The translations under genes and the position numbers were made by a program. The notes under the pieces were generated by a model. The model worked only from the letters and a program-made list of their open reading frames with translations. It searched no databases and was not told where the DNA came from. This document shows positions 1 to 7,605 of a stretch of 13,510 nucleotides of DNA, in pieces. The first letter of the stretch is position 1; every line of letters starts with the position of its first letter. Source of the DNA: Alphaproteobacteria bacterium (GTDB taxonomy: Bacteria > Pseudomonadota > Alphaproteobacteria > Puniceispirillales > UBA1172); assembly GCA_023259875.1 (NCBI GenBank), contig JALRFL010000254.1:1-13510 (forward strand), written 5' to 3'.

Positions 1-358
1 CACGCTTTGCCCCGGTCAAGCAGGGCATCAGATAGGTATCGCGTTGATCGCCTTCAGTTGCCAAAAGGATTTCGGTGGGACGTGCAATCCAAGAATGCAG
101 GGCATGGCTGGTTTTACCAAACTCATGTTCAATGATGCCCATCTGTTCATAATCCAGACCACCGCCACCAATTTCAGCAGGCAAGTTGGCGGCGAACAGA
201 CCCACCTCTTTGGATCGCTCTTCAATCTGGCGACCTAACTCAATGGGCACGGCCCCGTCACGATCAACCTGATCTTCGTGGGGAAAAATTTCTTCTTCCA
301 TAAACCGGCGAACGCTATCAGCCAGCAATTGGTTTTCGTGGTTAAGTTGGTCTGGCAT
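1..358 (-). CDS. Acyl-CoA dehydrogenase, N-terminal part (runs off the left edge)
   Basis: Translating leftwards from the ATG at 358 gives 119 residues with no stop before the edge. They read as the helical N-terminal domain of an acyl-CoA dehydrogenase: an RRFMEEEIFPHE start, a GLFAANLPAEIGGGGLDY segment near residues 53-70, and an EILLATEGDQRDTYLMPCL stretch near 96-114, where the family usually has an 'LL..GTEEQK..YL.P' pattern. The FAD-contacting middle domain and the catalytic base lie outside the window. A good Shine-Dalgarno (AGAGGAG) precedes the ATG, and the gene begins 11 bp after the BKACE stop, so the two are co-transcribed. In this setting it could oxidise gamma-butyrobetainyl-CoA or act as a CaiA-like crotonobetainyl-CoA reductase. 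That substrate is inferred from neighbours only. Confidence 0.85.
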   Translation of the reverse strand, partial: MPDQLNHENQLLADSVRRFMEEEIFPHEDQVDRDGAVPIELGRQIEERSKEVGLFAANLPAEIGGGGLDYEQMGIIEHEFGKTSHALHSWIARPTEILLATEGDQRDTYLMPCLTGAKR

Positions 359-369
359 CAGGTTCTCCT

Positions 370-1257
370 CTAGGACTGTTTTTTCAGGCCAAGTTTTTTA
401 CGCGCTTCTTCAGGGGTGAGAATCCGTGCACCCATGCGCTCAATAATCTCTCTCGCGCGCTCCACCAACTGGGCATTGGTCGCCAACACGCCTTTATCAA
501 GATAGATATTATCCTCAAGCCCAACACGAACATTACCGCCCATGGCAACCGCCGCCGCCGCCATTGGCATCTGCATCCTTGAAATGCCGAATGACGCCCA
601 TGACGCGCCTTGCGGCAATTCGTCTTTCATCACCTTCATGGTATCGACGGACTGATCCGCCCCCCATGGAATACCCAGACAAATCTGAAACATAGGAGGT
701 TCGTCAATCAGGCCTTCTGCCAACATCTGTTTGGCAAAACGGATATGCCCAAGTTCAAACACTTCCAGTTCAGGTTTAACCCCAAGGCTTTGGACGATTT
801 CTGCCATACGGCGCAGATAGGCTGGTGTAGAAATATAAATCTCATTACCATTACCAAAGTTCATAGTGCCGCAATCAAGGCTACAAATTTCTGGTTTAAG
901 GGCGATGACATGGGCAAGGCGTTCTTCGGGGCCAATCATATCTGTTCCTGGCCCTGGCATAGCAGGATTGCTGTCATCTGGAACCCAGTCGCCACCCATT
1001 CCAGCGGTTAGGTTAATGACGACATCGGTGTCGGATGACCGCACCTTATCAACAACCTGCCGAAACAGTTCAGTGTCGCGTGATCCCTTTCCTGTTTTTG
1101 GGTCGCGCACATGGATATGAGCCGCAGATGCGCCTGCCTTAGCGGCATCAATGGCAGCTTGTGCAATTTGGTCTGGTGTGACTGGAACATGCTCGCTTCT
1201 GCTTGTGGTGTCGCCTGCCCCGGTCACTGCGCAGGTCAAAATAACTTCCATATTCAT
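370..1257 (-). CDS. cdhC: Beta-keto acid cleavage enzyme (BKACE/DUF849), probable 3-dehydrocarnitine:acetyl-CoA trimethylamine-acetyl transferase
   Basis: This Zn-dependent TIM-barrel enzyme condenses a beta-keto acid with acetyl-CoA and cleaves it. For 3-dehydrocarnitine the products are glycine betaine and acetoacetyl-CoA. The 295-residue protein has the usual family length. It opens with EVILTCAVTGAGDT and carries the metal-binding HIHVRD (His47, His49), a SLDCGTMNFG segment at 127-136, and VRVGLEDN with the third ligand Glu248. The frame stays open upstream to an ATG at 1359, but that would add 34 low-complexity residues. The start at 1257 is preferred because it sits behind a strong Shine-Dalgarno and matches the family N terminus. 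It is the first gene of a minus-strand unit with the acyl-CoA dehydrogenase, divergent from the regulator. The carnitine assignment rests on the neighbouring carnitine dehydrogenase; other BKACE substrates remain possible. Confidence 0.88.
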   Translation of the reverse strand: MNMEVILTCAVTGAGDTTSRSEHVPVTPDQIAQAAIDAAKAGASAAHIHVRDPKTGKGSRDTELFRQVVDKVRSSDTDVVINLTAGMGGDWVPDDSNPAMPGPGTDMIGPEERLAHVIALKPEICSLDCGTMNFGNGNEIYISTPAYLRRMAEIVQSLGVKPELEVFELGHIRFAKQMLAEGLIDEPPMFQICLGIPWGADQSVDTMKVMKDELPQGASWASFGISRMQMPMAAAAVAMGGNVRVGLEDNIYLDKGVLATNAQLVERAREIIERMGARILTPEEARKKLGLKKQS

Positions 1258-1370
1258 GATATGCCTCCCTTGTATCTGATAAAATGATCCTAATATAATC
1301 GTCTTGCCATTATAAATTTTTCGCCATAATCTTCCTTTTTTCGATAATTTCTCTGCCAAGGGGCAATCCT
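1258..1370. promoter_or_regulatory. Divergent promoter region between BKACE and the AraC-type regulator
   Basis: This A+T-rich 113-bp spacer separates two genes transcribed away from each other and must hold both their promoters. TATAAT boxes occur in both orientations: plus strand at 1294-1299 with a weak TTGTAT 18 bp upstream at 1270-1275, and minus strand at 1309-1314. Two direct copies of GCCATNAT start at 1306 and 1323, 17 bp apart. They are possible operator half-sites, because AraC-type proteins often bind direct repeats. No experimental consensus is matched; the boxes are read by eye. Confidence 0.4.
1264..1270 (-). promoter_or_regulatory. Ribosome binding site fixing the BKACE start
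   Basis: On the minus strand AGGGAGG lies 6 nt before the ATG at 1257. No comparable site precedes the more upstream in-frame ATG at 1359, so the shorter 295-residue protein is the better gene model. Confidence 0.7.
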
Positions 1371-2417
1371 ATGGATGCGTTGCCATCATCGTCACCAACA
1401 CCTGAACAATTGATCTGTGTGGTTCTGCCGCGGTTTAATATGGCAAGCCTGACGACTTTGATCGAACCGTTGCGGATCGCCAATTATATTGCCCCTTCAC
1501 CGCTTTATCATTGGCAGTTTCAATCCTTAGGGGGTGGCCGCGTCACAGCGAGCAATGGCATCAGTCTGGATTGTGAGCCGTTGTCAGAGCAAATGAGTTC
1601 GGCAACCGTAGCTTTGTTTGGAAGCTGGGGCGCAGAGCGCAATACCGATAGCAAGCTGATCAACTGGTTGCGCCAACGGGCGCGGCATGGCGCGCCAATG
1701 ATCGGTGTTGAAATCGGCGCTTATATTCTGGCCAGAGCAGGGCTTCTTAACCAAAAACCAGCCACCACCCATTGGTCATTTTTTGCCGGTTTTGCCGAAA
1801 CTTTCGCGGATGTCATGGCAACCGAACAGCTTTATACCCTTGATCATCAGATCATGACTTGCGCGGGTGGCACGGCAGGGGCGGATCTGATGCTGCATCT
1901 CATGGCAACGACCCATGGCGTGGATTTGGCAAAGGAAGTCGCAAGCCAGATGCTGCATCAAAGCATCCGGTCAGCGGAAACCATGCAACGCCCTATCATT
2001 GGCACAAATATCAGTGATGTGAATCCGGTGATCAGAGATGTGACGCGGTTTCTGGAACGCCATATTGAGGACAACATTTCTATTCCAGAGCTATGTGAGC
2101 AAATCAAAGTGCCGCAACGAAAACTGGAACGCCTGTTCCGCCGTGATGTGGGATGCAGTGTGGTGCAGTTTTATCGCCAATTAAAATTGCAATATGCGCG
2201 AACACTTTTGGTAAGCACGAATATGAATATTCGGGAAATTTCGGTAGCGTGTGGGTTTAATTCGATGTCGTATTTTTCGCATTGCTTTAGCAAGACTTTT
2301 GGCCGTAAGCCAAGCCAGTATCGCATGGCTTGGCCGGATGATGAACATGAACCGGTCTGGCATGGGACGATTTACAGCTTCACCAAATTGCCTAAACACC
2401 AGCAATCGGAAAGGTAA
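1371..2417 (+). CDS. GlxA/CdhR-family transcriptional regulator (GATase1-like domain plus AraC DNA-binding domain)
   Basis: This is the only plus-strand gene in the window. The N-terminal half (about 15-200) is a DJ-1/PfpI-like amidotransferase fold. It shows an LARAGLLNQKPATTHW segment at 120-135 and a CAGGTAGADLMLHLM elbow at 164-178. The position where catalytic members carry the nucleophile is GVEIGAY (Glu114), so it is probably a ligand sensor and not an enzyme. The C-terminal half (about 220-320) has two AraC helix-turn-helices, with ISIPELCEQIKVPQRKLERLF and then IREISVACGFNSMSYFSHCFSKTFGRKPSQYR. The family includes CdhR of Pseudomonas (carnitine genes) and GlxA of rhizobia (glx/glnT genes). 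Both kinds of target lie next to it here, so it probably activates the flanking catabolic genes in response to carnitine or a related amine. An AAGGGG Shine-Dalgarno precedes the ATG. Confidence 0.88.
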   Translation: MDALPSSSPTPEQLICVVLPRFNMASLTTLIEPLRIANYIAPSPLYHWQFQSLGGGRVTASNGISLDCEPLSEQMSSATVALFGSWGAERNTDSKLINWLRQRARHGAPMIGVEIGAYILARAGLLNQKPATTHWSFFAGFAETFADVMATEQLYTLDHQIMTCAGGTAGADLMLHLMATTHGVDLAKEVASQMLHQSIRSAETMQRPIIGTNISDVNPVIRDVTRFLERHIEDNISIPELCEQIKVPQRKLERLFRRDVGCSVVQFYRQLKLQYARTLLVSTNMNIREISVACGFNSMSYFSHCFSKTFGRKPSQYRMAWPDDEHEPVWHGTIYSFTKLPKHQQSER

Positions 2418-2425
2418 ATGTTCAA

Positions 2426-2448
2426 CGCTTAAGCCATCATGCTAAGCG
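2426..2448. terminator. Possible small hairpin in the convergent gap
   Basis: CGCTTA (2426-2431) and TAAGCG (2443-2448) form a 6-bp stem with an 11-base loop in the 43-bp gap where the regulator and carnitine dehydrogenase genes converge. There is no U-run on either side, so it is at best a weak intrinsic terminator. Nothing else is seen in the gap. Confidence 0.25.
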
Positions 2449-2460
2449 ATAGGATCGCCG

Positions 2461-3405
2461 TTATTCTAGCGGTGCATTTGCCGCCTTTAGCACCGCCACA
2501 ATGCGACGGTCGCGTTCTGCGGCCATATCCTCAAAATGCCTGCCTGCCGCCATCGCGTTACAGCCATCCACCATCGCATCGCGCAATTCTTGGGTTAACT
2601 CAGGTGCTTTGAGGCGTGTCCATGGCAATTTCAGCGCAGGGCCAAATTGATCAAGGTTCGTCGCCATACCGCCAGCCCCGCAAGCGACATGAAAGGCCAT
2701 GCATTGTCCCTGTATCGCCATGCGAGGCGCAGGCCCAAAGCGGAGCGCGCGATCAATATCTTCGGGTGAGGCTTCGCCATTTGCCACCATATGCAAGGCT
2801 TCACGCCAGAGCGCTTCTTGCAGGCGCGTGGCGATAAAGCCGGGGATTTCTTTTTTCAGTCGGATAGGCTCTTTGCCTGCGTGATGATAAAATGCCATCA
2901 CCCAATCCAGCGCCTCATCTGCGGTCTTATCACCGCCAATCACCTCAACCAATGGCAACAGGTAAGGCGGATTAAACGGGTGACCAACAACACAGCGTTC
3001 GGGCGTTGCTGATTTTACCTGAATATCCGTCATGGTCAGCCCAGAGGTGCTGGAGGCAATGACGACTTCGGGGGCGGTAATACGGCCTAGGGTTTCATAG
3101 AGCGCTTGTTTAATCTCCATGCGCTCTGGTGCGCTTTCTTGAATAAATTGGGCATCGCGCGTCGCCATATTAAGATCATCTGTTATGGTTAAGTGATCCA
3201 TGCTGGCGCCATCTGCTAGACCTAAATCTACCAGACAAGGCCAAGCAGTGTTGACCACCGACATAAACTGACTTTCTTCATCCATGTGATGAATATAGGC
3301 CGTCACATGATATCCTCTGGCCAGAAAATGAGCCGCCCAGCCTGCACCAATTGGCCCGGCTCCTATGCTCGTGACATGTGTGACTTGGTCTGGCGCGATG
3401 CGCAT
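2461..3405 (-). CDS. cdhA: L-carnitine 3-dehydrogenase (3-hydroxyacyl-CoA dehydrogenase family)
   Basis: This NAD-dependent enzyme oxidises the 3-hydroxyl of free carnitine to 3-dehydrocarnitine, the substrate of BKACE. The 314-residue protein has a Rossmann GAGPIG at 15-20, FIQESAPER at 87-95, ASSTSGL at 117-123, and GHPFNPPYLLPLVEVIGG at 141-158 with the probable catalytic His142. Its C-terminal domain holds IPGFIATRLQEALWREALH and a distinctive FGPALKLPWTRLKAPELT segment at 254-271. From memory, that last segment and the AWPCLVDLGLADGA region near 54-67 closely match Pseudomonas-type CdhA, and generic 3-hydroxybutyryl-CoA dehydrogenases lack them. Unlike some carnitine dehydrogenases, it has no fused thioesterase domain. 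It starts 2 bp after the caiD stop with an AAGGGA Shine-Dalgarno inside the end of caiD, so the two are probably translationally coupled. Confidence 0.88.
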   Translation of the reverse strand: MRIAPDQVTHVTSIGAGPIGAGWAAHFLARGYHVTAYIHHMDEESQFMSVVNTAWPCLVDLGLADGASMDHLTITDDLNMATRDAQFIQESAPERMEIKQALYETLGRITAPEVVIASSTSGLTMTDIQVKSATPERCVVGHPFNPPYLLPLVEVIGGDKTADEALDWVMAFYHHAGKEPIRLKKEIPGFIATRLQEALWREALHMVANGEASPEDIDRALRFGPAPRMAIQGQCMAFHVACGAGGMATNLDQFGPALKLPWTRLKAPELTQELRDAMVDGCNAMAAGRHFEDMAAERDRRIVAVLKAANAPLE

Positions 3406-3407
3406 GG

Positions 3408-4211
3408 CTATTTTCCCTTAAAGACAGGTTCACGCTTTTCAACAAACGCCTTAATGCCTTCGGCGGCGTCTTCTGAGGTAAGCATTGAGCGATAGGTTGG
3501 CAAATCATCTTGCCGCATGCTGGAAAAAGCACGTTGCATGGGCTGACACTCAATGTGGCGCAGAACTTCTTTGACCGACTGCATCGCCAGAGGCGCGGCC
3601 CAAGCCAGTTTTTCGGCCCAGTCCATAGCCTCAGTCATCAAATCCGCATGGGGTACGACCTTATTGATAAGCCCATAATGCGCAGCTTCATCCGCTTTCA
3701 TGCGCCGCCCTAGCAACAGCATTTCCATCGCGATATTATAAGGAATGCGGCGCGGCAGACGCTGAATAGCCCCAGCGTCTGGAATAATCCCCAAGGGCAT
3801 TTCTGGCAGGGCAAACTCAACATGGTCGCTTGCGATCAACAGATCACAAGCCAAGGCAATTTCAAATCCCCCACCGATCACCAAGCCGTTGAGAGCGCCA
3901 ATGACAGGTTTGTTTAAGGACCAGTTTTCGGTGAGCCCAGCAAAACCGCCATCACCATAATCACCATCATCCCACCATTCATCCAGTTTCGCATCCCCAC
4001 TATTGAGCGATTTCAAATCCCATCCGGCTGAAAAAATGCGATCACCTTGGGCGGTAATTATGCCGACTCGCAAATTATGATCATCCCTAAGCCGAGCAAA
4101 AGCATCGCCAAGGGCGCGGCTCATCTCGTGGTCAATGGCATTAACCTTGGGTTTATCCAGTGTCACGACCAGAATATGGCCATGGGTTTCAACTTTTACG
4201 CTGTCAGACAT
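3408..4211 (-). CDS. caiD: CaiD-like crotonobetainyl-CoA hydratase / carnitinyl-CoA dehydratase (crotonase family)
   Basis: The 267-residue crotonase-fold protein interconverts a 3-hydroxyacyl-CoA and its enoyl-CoA. CaiD-specific features are visible all along it: LDKPKVNAID at 18-27, FSAGWDLK at 60-67, GGFAGLTE at 88-95, KPVIGALNG at 101-109, and GGGFEIALACD at 113-123. FALPEMPLGIIPDAG follows at 133-147, with EKREPVFKGK at the end. The two glutamates used by E. coli CaiD (Glu111 and Glu131, from established knowledge) correspond to Glu117 and Glu137. An extra acidic W/D/G-rich insert at about 73-88 separates it from the enterobacterial protein. It lies between the glutamine synthetase-like gene (14 bp upstream) and carnitine dehydrogenase (2 bp downstream). 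In E. coli this enzyme needs CoA-activated substrate; no CaiB or CaiC partner is visible here. Confidence 0.85.
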   Translation of the reverse strand: MSDSVKVETHGHILVVTLDKPKVNAIDHEMSRALGDAFARLRDDHNLRVGIITAQGDRIFSAGWDLKSLNSGDAKLDEWWDDGDYGDGGFAGLTENWSLNKPVIGALNGLVIGGGFEIALACDLLIASDHVEFALPEMPLGIIPDAGAIQRLPRRIPYNIAMEMLLLGRRMKADEAAHYGLINKVVPHADLMTEAMDWAEKLAWAAPLAMQSVKEVLRHIECQPMQRAFSSMRQDDLPTYRSMLTSEDAAEGIKAFVEKREPVFKGK

Positions 4212-4225
4212 GATCTGTTCCTTTA

Positions 4226-5533
4226 TTAAATATCAAGGGTGTTGTCTTTTTCCCATTGGGTGAAATGTGAAGCATAGGCATTCCATTCCTGATGCTTGAG
4301 TTTCAAATAGGCATCTGAAAACTCTGTCCCCATTGCTGCTTTAAGGCCTTTATCACGGTCAAGATTGCGCAACGCATCCAACAGATTAAGAGGTAATTTT
4401 GGCGCGCCGCGCACCTTATAGCCTTCGGCGTACATATCAATGTCATAGCGCTTGCCAGGATCTGCTTTGTTTTCCAACCCATCAAGTCCTGCGGCAATAA
4501 TCACCGCCTGCAACAAATAGGGGTTAGCGGCGCCATCGGGGAGGCGCAATTCAAACCGGCCAGGCCCCGGCACACGCACCATATGGGTGCGGTTATTGCC
4601 TGTCCAAGTCACGGTATTTGGTGCCCATGTTGCCCCAGATGTGGTGCGTGGGGCATTAATCCGCTTATAGCTGTTAACCGTAGGGTTAGTGATGGCGGCC
4701 ATGGCGCTAGCATGACGCATAATTCCGCCCAAGACATGCCGTCCGTCTTTGGATAGACCAAGCTCCATCTTGTTATCTGCAAACATATTGGTTTTGCCGG
4801 TTTTATCCCAGACCGAGACATGAACATGACACCCATTTCCAGTTAATCCGGCAATCGGCTTAGGCATGAAAGTCGCGCGGAAGCCATGTTTTTCAGCAAC
4901 GGATTTGGTCATAAACTTAAAAAAGGAATGTTTGTCGGCGGTGCGCATCGCCTCATCAAACTCCCAATTCATTTCAAACTGGCCATTAGCGTCTTCATGG
5001 TCGTTTTGATAAGGCCCCCAACCAAGTTCAAGCATATAATCGCAAATTTCTGCAATCACATCATATCGGCGCATCACCGCCTGTTGGTCATAGCAGGGCT
5101 TTTCGGCTGTATCGAAATCATCAGAAATCTGATTGCCATCAGGGGTCAGCAAGAAAAACTCCGCCTCAACACCGGATTTGACTGTCAATCCCTTGCTTTC
5201 CGCGCGTGCAATGACTGAGGCCAGCACATTGCGTGGGGCTTGCATAACTCTTTCGTCTTCCATGACGCAATTTGCGGCTACCCATGCCACCTCTTTTTTC
5301 CAAGGCAGTTGAATAACAGAACTGGCATCAGGAACCGCCAGCATATCGGCATGGGCAGGGGTTAAATCCAACCATGATGCAAATCCGGCAAAACCAGCGC
5401 CATCAGCTTGCATATCCGCAATGGCCTGTCGGGGGACTAGCTTGGCGCGCTGATACCCAAAAAGGTCTGTGTAAGATATCATAAAGTATTTGATATCGTT
5501 CTTTTTTCCGTATTCTGCCAGATCAATGGTCAT
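4226..5533 (-). CDS. glnT: Glutamine synthetase type III (GlnT) / gamma-glutamylmethylamide synthetase-like (GmaS)
   Basis: This ATP-dependent ligase joins glutamate to ammonia or, in the GmaS subgroup, to methylamine. At 435 residues it has the length of the GlnT/GmaS group. Metal and substrate motifs are intact: GVEAEFF (Glu123, Glu125), NDHEDANGQFEMN at 177-189 with Glu180 and Glu187, GNGCHVHVS with His236 and His238, the NPTVNSYKR loop at 283-291, and RFELRLPDG at 326-334. NAPRTTSGATWAPN at 293-306 is typical of the group. A GGGGAG Shine-Dalgarno precedes the ATG. It follows the FMN glutamate synthase-like gene by 42 bp and precedes caiD by 14 bp. The sequence alone does not separate ammonia from alkylamine as the substrate. 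The adjacent three-part NMGS-like set favours an amine. Confidence 0.9.
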   Translation of the reverse strand: MTIDLAEYGKKNDIKYFMISYTDLFGYQRAKLVPRQAIADMQADGAGFAGFASWLDLTPAHADMLAVPDASSVIQLPWKKEVAWVAANCVMEDERVMQAPRNVLASVIARAESKGLTVKSGVEAEFFLLTPDGNQISDDFDTAEKPCYDQQAVMRRYDVIAEICDYMLELGWGPYQNDHEDANGQFEMNWEFDEAMRTADKHSFFKFMTKSVAEKHGFRATFMPKPIAGLTGNGCHVHVSVWDKTGKTNMFADNKMELGLSKDGRHVLGGIMRHASAMAAITNPTVNSYKRINAPRTTSGATWAPNTVTWTGNNRTHMVRVPGPGRFELRLPDGAANPYLLQAVIIAAGLDGLENKADPGKRYDIDMYAEGYKVRGAPKLPLNLLDALRNLDRDKGLKAAMGTEFSDAYLKLKHQEWNAYASHFTQWEKDNTLDI

Positions 5534-5575
5534 GATGTTCTCCCCTTCCTTTGCTAGTGATGCGTTGTTTTTGAA

Positions 5576-6910
5576 TTAGAAACCCTTTCCCGGTATCCAG
5601 TCAGTTCCTGCCAAAGGCACTCTTGCCATGGCGGCCGCCTCTATGGTCAGAGCGCAGAGGTCTTCGGGTTCAAGATTATGGACATGGCTTTTGCCGCAGG
5701 CTCTGGCAATAGTTTGTGCTTCGAGCGTTAGGACTTTGAGATAATTGGCAAGTTGCCGTCCAGCCATGATAGGGTCAAGCCTTTTCGCAAGTTTTGGGTC
5801 TTGGGTGGTGATACCGGCGGGGTCCATGCCCTCATGCCAATCATCATAAGCTCCGGCGGTTGTTCCCAGTTTCTGATACTCGTCTTCCCATCTAGGGTCA
5901 TTGTCACCAATGGCGATCAATGCCGCTGTGCCGATGGATACCGCATCTGCCCCCAACGCCAATGCCTTTGCCACATCCGCGCCGTTACGAATGCCGCCAG
6001 AGACAATCAGTTGTACTTTGCGGTGCATTCCTAAATCTTGCAACGCTTGCACAGCGGGTCTGATACAGCCAAGAATAGGAATACCAACATGTTCAATAAA
6101 CACATCTTGGGTGGCGGCGGTTCCGCCTTGCATCCCGTCGAGCACAACAACATCCGCGCCGGATTTCACCGCAAGGGCCGTATCAAAATAGGGGCGCGCG
6201 CCGCCCACTTTGACATAGATCGGTTTTTCCCAACCTGTGATTTCACGCAGCTCAAGGATTTTGATTTCCAGATCATCAGGCCCCGTCCAATCCGGATGAC
6301 GACAGGCTGAGCGTTGATCAATGCCAGCAGGAAGATCACGCATGCCAGCAACGCGGTCGCTAATCTTTTGGCCTAGCAACATCCCACCACCGCCGGGTTT
6401 AGCGCCCTGCCCAACAACCACCTCAATCGCATCACAACGGCGCAAATCATCAGGGTTCATGCCATACCGCGACGGCAGATATTGATACACCAATAACCGG
6501 GAATGGCCGCGTTCTTCCTCGGTCATACCGCCATCGCCCGTCGTGGTGGATGTGCCGGCGGCGGTTGCCCCCCGACCTAAAGCCTCTTTGGCTTGTCCGG
6601 ATAGGGCACCAAAACTCATCCCAGCAATGGTGATAGGGATATCCAGCTCAATGGGAGTTTTGGCAAATCGGGTGCCAAGCGTAACATTGGTTGCGCATTT
6701 CTCGCGATAGCCTTCTAGCGGATACCGCGAAATGGACGCCCCAAGAAACAGCAAGTCATCAAAATGTGGCACGCTTCGTTTCGTGCCGCCGCCACGAATA
6801 TCATAAATGCCAGTGGCCGCCGCGCGTCTGATTTCGGCATTAACAGCAGGTGTAAAGGTTGCGGATTGAACCGGGACGGTACGGGGCGGTTTGGAGGGTT
6901 TATCAGTCAT
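5576..6910 (-). CDS. FMN-binding glutamate synthase-like subunit (MgsC / GlxD type)
   Basis: This is the synthase core of a three-subunit glutamate-synthase-like enzyme, known as N-methylglutamate synthase subunit C or rhizobial GlxD. The 444-residue barrel shows GMSFGALSGQ at 97-106, GQGAKPGGGGMLLGQKIS at 168-184, GADVVVLDGMQGGTAATQ at 251-268, and the phosphate-binding SGGIRNGADVAKALALGADAV at 304-324. Where ordinary glutamate synthases carry the CX5CX4C motif of the [3Fe-4S] cluster, this protein reads Ala352, Trp358 and Asp363 within AYDDWHEGMDPAGITTQ. No cluster ligands remain there. The ATG at 6910 follows a GAGG site (6917-6920); an in-frame TTG at 6922 is possible but overlaps the upstream stop. 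It lies 8 bp after the GXGXG gene. The partners are the GXGXG protein and the amidotransferase. Confidence 0.88.
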   Translation of the reverse strand: MTDKPSKPPRTVPVQSATFTPAVNAEIRRAAATGIYDIRGGGTKRSVPHFDDLLFLGASISRYPLEGYREKCATNVTLGTRFAKTPIELDIPITIAGMSFGALSGQAKEALGRGATAAGTSTTTGDGGMTEEERGHSRLLVYQYLPSRYGMNPDDLRRCDAIEVVVGQGAKPGGGGMLLGQKISDRVAGMRDLPAGIDQRSACRHPDWTGPDDLEIKILELREITGWEKPIYVKVGGARPYFDTALAVKSGADVVVLDGMQGGTAATQDVFIEHVGIPILGCIRPAVQALQDLGMHRKVQLIVSGGIRNGADVAKALALGADAVSIGTAALIAIGDNDPRWEDEYQKLGTTAGAYDDWHEGMDPAGITTQDPKLAKRLDPIMAGRQLANYLKVLTLEAQTIARACGKSHVHNLEPEDLCALTIEAAAMARVPLAGTDWIPGKGF

Positions 6911-6918
6911 ATCTGGCC

Positions 6919-7602
6919 TCAATATGCAGACGCGTTATCTACGTTAAAATGATAGAGCTGGCGAGCAGAGCCATAACGGCGAAACATAGCCGGGTCAGCG
7001 TCTGTTCCGGCCCGTTCCAGCAATTCTGCCAGTTGCGCCAGATGTTCTGGTCGCATCTCTTTTTCGATACAATCCGCGCCAAGGCTTTTGACAGAGCCGC
7101 GCACATAAAGCCGCGCTTCATATAGCGAATCCCCCAGCGCCTCACCTGCGTCACCTAACACCACCAGATTGCCGCGTTGGGCCATAAAGGCCGACATATG
7201 ACCGATATTGCCTTCAACCACAATATCAATGCCTTTCATGGAAATGCCGCAACGCGACGCGGCATTGCCCCGCACCACCAGCATACCGCCACGACCAGTT
7301 GCTCCGGCATATTGGCTGGCGTCGCCTTCAACCACGACCATGCCAGACATCATGTTTTCAGCAACCCCCGGCCCCACAGAACCTTTAACAGTGATGCTGG
7401 CCTGTTTATTCATGCCGCCGCAATAATACCCGGTTGATCCGGATACTGTGACCTGAATAGGGGCATCCAGCCCAACAGCGATAGCATGGCTACCGCGCGG
7501 ATTGATGATCTCCCAATCTTGTTGATTGGTGCCTTGAGCTTGGCTTTGCAAGGTCTCATTGAGATGGCGTAAGCCGTTTTCAGATAGATCAATAATTGGC
7601 AT
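6919..7602 (-). CDS. GXGXG-domain glutamate synthase-like subunit (MgsB / GlxC type)
   Basis: The 227-residue protein corresponds to the C-terminal GXGXG beta-helix of glutamate synthase, encoded here as a separate polypeptide. Glycine-rich repeats run from about residue 54 to 170: SGSTGYYCGGMN, KGSVGPGVAENMMSG, EGDASQYAGATGRGG, RGNAASRCGISMKG, EGNIGHMSAF, and LGDAGEALGDSLYEARLYVRGS. The beta-helix is structural and holds the amidotransferase and FMN domains together in the assembled enzyme. A short helical tail (about 185-227) ends in a Tyr-rich segment seen in MgsB/GlxC-like proteins. It begins 3 bp after the amidotransferase stop and ends 8 bp before the FMN subunit start, so the three genes form one tight cluster. 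Confidence 0.9.
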   Translation of the reverse strand: MPIIDLSENGLRHLNETLQSQAQGTNQQDWEIINPRGSHAIAVGLDAPIQVTVSGSTGYYCGGMNKQASITVKGSVGPGVAENMMSGMVVVEGDASQYAGATGRGGMLVVRGNAASRCGISMKGIDIVVEGNIGHMSAFMAQRGNLVVLGDAGEALGDSLYEARLYVRGSVKSLGADCIEKEMRPEHLAQLAELLERAGTDADPAMFRRYGSARQLYHFNVDNASAY

Positions 7603-7605
7603 GAT

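Noticed and set aside
1258..1359. N-terminal extension of the BKACE gene to an upstream in-frame ATG at 1359
   Set aside because: The 34 extra residues are unlike the family N terminus, would fill almost the whole divergent promoter, and have no ribosome binding site. The ATG at 1257 has a strong one.
4886..5218. Plus-strand open frame of 110 codons inside the glutamine synthetase gene
   Set aside because: It is antisense to a strongly conserved gene and its translation shows no recognisable domain; it is a shadow frame.
6911..6922. TTG start at 6922 for the FMN synthase subunit
   Set aside because: It would overlap the end of the GXGXG gene and is a rare start. The ATG at 6910 has a GAGG site at suitable spacing.
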